Assembly: GCA_024761205.1 (NCBI GenBank)
Contig: JAMASS010000029.1
Location: 1-64,000 of the forward strand
Direction of reading: 5' to 3'
Source: Limisphaerales bacterium
GTDB lineage: Bacteria; Verrucomicrobiota; Verrucomicrobiia; Limisphaerales; AAA164-E04
Length of the DNA: 64,000 bases
The translations under genes were made by a program, and so were the position numbers. Below are positions 61,702 to 64,000 of the stretch, piece after piece (the first letter of the stretch is position 1; every line of letters begins with the position of its first letter). The notes beneath the pieces were generated by a model. That model was not told the origin of the DNA. It was given only the letters and a program-made list of their open reading frames with translations, and ran no database searches.

Positions 61702-63120
61702 ATGAAAAATCACGTGAAATCCCTTACTAAACACTTGCCCCTCCCGACAGCTGCCGCCGTGAAACCCGGAAAACCGCTCTTGGCAATCCTTTGCCTCGCC
61801 GCCCTCTCACTCACCGCCCGCGCCCAACAAGCTGACGAAGTATCCGTCACCTTCATGCGGGAAGACGGAAGCTCCGAAACCCGCCACTACCCCAAGGACA
61901 CGACAGAACTGGATTTGACCGATCGAGAGTCAACCAGCATCACCTTCAGCAGAGGCTGGACGAATCTGAAGAAGTTGGATCTTTTTGCCAGCCAACTGAC
62001 GAGCCTGACTTTGCCCGAAGGCATGACGAGTCTGGAGTCATTGTGGCTTGGGGGCAGCGGCCGGACGAGGAGCTCGTGGAGTCTGACGCTGCCCGAAGAC
62101 ATGACGAGTCTGAAGGAATTGAATTTTAGGAGCAACGGCCTGACGAACCTGACGCTGCCCAAAGGCTTGGCGAGTCTGGAGAGGTTGTGGCTTGTGGGCA
62201 ACCGCCTGACGAGCTGGACGCTGCCCGAAGGCCTGACGAGTCTGTGGTGGTTGCATCTTTCGGGCAACGGACTGACGAGCTGGACGCTGCCCGAAGGCTT
62301 GACGAGTCTGGAGTCGTTGAGTCTTTCGGGCAACCGCCTGACGAGCCTGACGCTGCCCGAAAGCTTGACGAGTCTGGAGACGTTGGATCTTTCGCGCAAC
62401 GAACTGACGAGCTGGACGCTACCCGAAGGCTTGACGAGTCTGGAGAGGTTGGATCTTTCGGACAATCAACTGACGAGCCTGACGCTACCCGAAGGCCTGA
62501 CGAGTCTGAAGACGTTGAATCTTTGGGGCAATCAACTGGCGAGCCTGACGCTGCCCGAAGACATGATGAGTCTGGTGGAGTTGGAACTTAGGCACAACGA
62601 GCTGACGAGCCTGCCCTTGTCCGAAGGCTTGACGAGTCTGGAGACGTTGAATCTTGAGAACAACAGACTGACGAGCTGGACGCTGTCCGAAGGCTTGGCG
62701 AGTTTGGAGACGTTGACTCTTGGGGCCAACGAACTGACGAGCCTGACCTTGCCCGAAGGCTTGGCGAGTCTGGAGACGTTGACTCTTCAGAACAACCCAA
62801 TGATGAGCCTGACCCTGCCTGAGGGCCTGACGAGTTTGAGCATATTGGATCTTGTGGGTGCTCCCATTGGGGTATTACGAGTGCCGCGGGGTTTCAATCT
62901 TTCTGGTCTCAATCTTTACGGCTTTTCCAAGGACGGCGTGACTTACTATGACCCGGCTCCCGGGCCGCCGGTCGAGCTTGAGTTCATGCTGCAATGGGCG
63001 GATTCGGTGGAGGGCCCTTGGACGAGGGCGACGCGCGCCACCATCACGGAGGGCGTGGTGCGTCTGCCCAACGAGGGCGGGAAGCGGTTCTTCCGGCTGG
63101 TGCCGGCGGGCGGGGATTGA
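61702..63120 (+). CDS. Secreted leucine-rich-repeat protein 3
   Basis: 472 residues, the longest of the three, with about thirteen 22-residue LRRs. Many carry a W in the variable strand position (LTSWTLPEGLTSLESLSLSG), a feature not seen in gene 1. The N-terminus is as in gene 2. The C-terminal module differs slightly (PWTRATRATITEGVVRLPNE). Repeat-number differences (6, 8, 13) between paralogues suggest expansion by unequal crossing-over. The next gene starts 163 bp downstream. Confidence 0.85.
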   Translation: MKNHVKSLTKHLPLPTAAAVKPGKPLLAILCLAALSLTARAQQADEVSVTFMREDGSSETRHYPKDTTELDLTDRESTSITFSRGWTNLKKLDLFASQLTSLTLPEGMTSLESLWLGGSGRTRSSWSLTLPEDMTSLKELNFRSNGLTNLTLPKGLASLERLWLVGNRLTSWTLPEGLTSLWWLHLSGNGLTSWTLPEGLTSLESLSLSGNRLTSLTLPESLTSLETLDLSRNELTSWTLPEGLTSLERLDLSDNQLTSLTLPEGLTSLKTLNLWGNQLASLTLPEDMMSLVELELRHNELTSLPLSEGLTSLETLNLENNRLTSWTLSEGLASLETLTLGANELTSLTLPEGLASLETLTLQNNPMMSLTLPEGLTSLSILDLVGAPIGVLRVPRGFNLSGLNLYGFSKDGVTYYDPAPGPPVELEFMLQWADSVEGPWTRATRATITEGVVRLPNEGGKRFFRLVPAGGD

Positions 63121-63282
63121 GAGGGGTTATTTGCGACGCTCACCGATGAGGGTGGAGAATGGGCTTGACGGCGGGCGGGGCGGATGTCCATGATCCCGAC
63201 ACTGCCCATGATGTCAACAACGGTTGGTTTGCCTACCTTAATCGAGTTGCTTTCGGCCTCAGCACGGCAAGGGATGACTTAA

Positions 63283-64000
63283 ATGAGCGACAAGAAAGTG
63301 AACATTGCAGTGATTGGTTTGGGCTTTGGCGCTGAATTTGTTCCCATCCACCAAGCCCATCCCAATGTAGAACTTTTGGGCGTCTGCCGCCGTAACGAAG
63401 CAGAATTGAACAAGGTGGCCGACTTGTTCAATGTCCCGAAGCGCTACACTGATTATGACGAGTTGCTCAAGGACCCCGAGATCGACGCCGTTCACATCAA
63501 CTCACCCATTCCTGACCACGCTCCGCAGTCTCTCAAGGCCCTTCGCGCCGGTAAGCATGTCATGTGCACGGTCCCGATGGCGACCACGACCGAGGAGTGC
63601 GAAGAGATTTGCAAAACGGTCGAGGAGACCGGGCTCAGTTACATGATGGCGGAGACTGTGGTCTACAGCCGTGAGTTCCTTTACGTCAAAGAACTCTACG
63701 ACAAGGGCGAACTCGGCAAACTGCAATATTTAGCGGCCAGCCATCCACAAGACATGGATGGCTGGCCTTCCTATTGGGAAGAGATGATTCCCATGCACTA
63801 TGCCACTCATGCCGTCAGTCCTTGTCTGGGATTGGTGGATGGCAAGGCGGAGTATGTGAGTTGTTTTGGCAGCGGGACCGTTCGGGATGACATCGCCCAA
63901 AAGAGCGGCAACAAGTTTGCGGTTGAGACCTGCCACGTCAAGGTCAAGGGCTCAGACCTCACCGCCCACGTCTGGCGCTTCCTTTATGATGTTGCCCGGC
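63283..64000 (+). CDS. Gfo/Idh/MocA-family oxidoreductase (3' end outside window)
   Basis: At least 239 residues, open to the window edge. MSDKKVNIAVIGLGFGAEFV starts a Rossmann fold with the family GxGxxG-type turn. HINSPIPDHAPQSLKALRAG and KHVMCTVPMATT (~80-110) correspond to the EKP segment; the usual EKP is replaced by TVPMA, so the catalytic Lys position differs. AETVVYSREFLYVKEL (~125) follows, then WPSYWEEMIPMHYATHAVSP (~165) with a conserved His. These NAD(P)-dependent enzymes oxidise or reduce sugars and cyclitols; the substrate is unknown. ATG 63283 is preceded by AAGGGA. Confidence 0.85.
   Translation, partial: MSDKKVNIAVIGLGFGAEFVPIHQAHPNVELLGVCRRNEAELNKVADLFNVPKRYTDYDELLKDPEIDAVHINSPIPDHAPQSLKALRAGKHVMCTVPMATTTEECEEICKTVEETGLSYMMAETVVYSREFLYVKELYDKGELGKLQYLAASHPQDMDGWPSYWEEMIPMHYATHAVSPCLGLVDGKAEYVSCFGSGTVRDDIAQKSGNKFAVETCHVKVKGSDLTAHVWRFLYDVAR

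Larger units (their letters stand above)
59498..61702 (+). repeat. Tandem gene duplication with shared leader sequence
   Basis: CTTGCCGCAAGTCTCCCCAA and AGCACACCCTTCCCGCCAATG recur immediately before each of the three LRR start codons (59498-59550, slightly diverged; 60553-60594; 61663-61704). The segment 60493-60610 is nearly identical to 61603-61720. Unit length is about 1.1 kb. No Shine-Dalgarno purine run is present in this leader, so translation may rely on another signal. Confidence 0.8.

Noticed and set aside
59820-62830. Regular 66-bp repeats that could suggest a CRISPR array
   Set aside because: The repeats are in frame, encode 22-residue leucine-rich repeats within signal-peptide proteins, vary in sequence, and have no unique spacers or cas genes.
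1-64000. tRNA, rRNA, riboswitch or prophage attachment sites
   Set aside because: I looked through the intergenic gaps for tRNA T-loop patterns, conserved riboswitch cores and tRNA-adjacent direct repeats, and saw none I could support by eye. A covariance-model search would be decisive.

Overview
The window looks like a chromosomal segment of a Verrucomicrobiota bacterium (PVC superphylum). This is an inference from gene content: relics of several sulfatases, DUF1501, DUF1080 and PQQ-propeller genes, a McsA-McsB-ClpC stress set, a tandem of secreted leucine-rich-repeat proteins, and Sec/Tat-exported multiheme cytochromes. No rRNA or tRNA gene was recognised, so the placement is not proven. 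The striking overall feature is the contrast between intact housekeeping genes and a large number of frameshifted, truncated or insertion-split genes, mostly for secreted catabolic enzymes and one secondary-metabolite assembly line.

Layout. 1-8.1 kb: an IS1595-type transposase fragment, a DUF1501 relic, an intact phosphonate pair (PEP mutase fused to a nucleotidyltransferase-like domain, then phosphonopyruvate decarboxylase), and a graveyard of two sulfatases, a secreted protein and an O-methyltransferase split by an IS630-like remnant. 8.1-20 kb: mostly healthy core genes (nadB, panC, ilvE, mcsA, mcsB, a DHH phosphoesterase, clpC, galM) with a dead DUF1080 gene and a frameshifted hypothetical gene. 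20-27 kb: hydrolase and amidase relics, an oxyanion (molybdate/tungstate-type) ABC transporter whose binding protein has two fused ligand domains, then redoxin, purple-acid-phosphatase and PQQ relics. 27-30 kb: a ferrous iron operon (feoA-feoA-feoB-small Cys-rich membrane protein).

30-43.4 kb is a defence and genome-maintenance island. It holds an HsdS specificity subunit with no HsdM/HsdR beside it, a fused ABC-type ATPase/TOPRIM nuclease resembling the PARIS/OLD families, a decayed Phd-like antitoxin, a second HsdS tail, a Fic protein with 40-bp-spaced direct repeats in its promoter, a broken alpha/beta hydrolase, a membrane-anchored Rad50/Mre11-like (YhaN/YhaO-like) pair, and a type II restriction-modification pair whose nuclease is frameshifted.

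43.5-57.5 kb: a decayed extracellular 5'-nucleotidase/choice-of-anchor protein, then a respiratory operon on the minus strand (tetraheme cytochrome, four-cluster ferredoxin, NrfD membrane quinol subunit, octaheme hydroxylamine-oxidoreductase-like cytochrome, small unknown protein). This is arranged like nrfBCD, but with an octaheme enzyme in place of NrfA. Next come UDP-glucuronate decarboxylase, a dead FAAL-FkbH-thioester-reductase assembly line and a glycosyltransferase. 57.8-64 kb: a small conserved protein, nadA, three tandem secreted LRR paralogues, and the 5' part of a Gfo/Idh/MocA oxidoreductase running off the end. A short dispersed repeat occurs at least four times, including inside a pseudogene.
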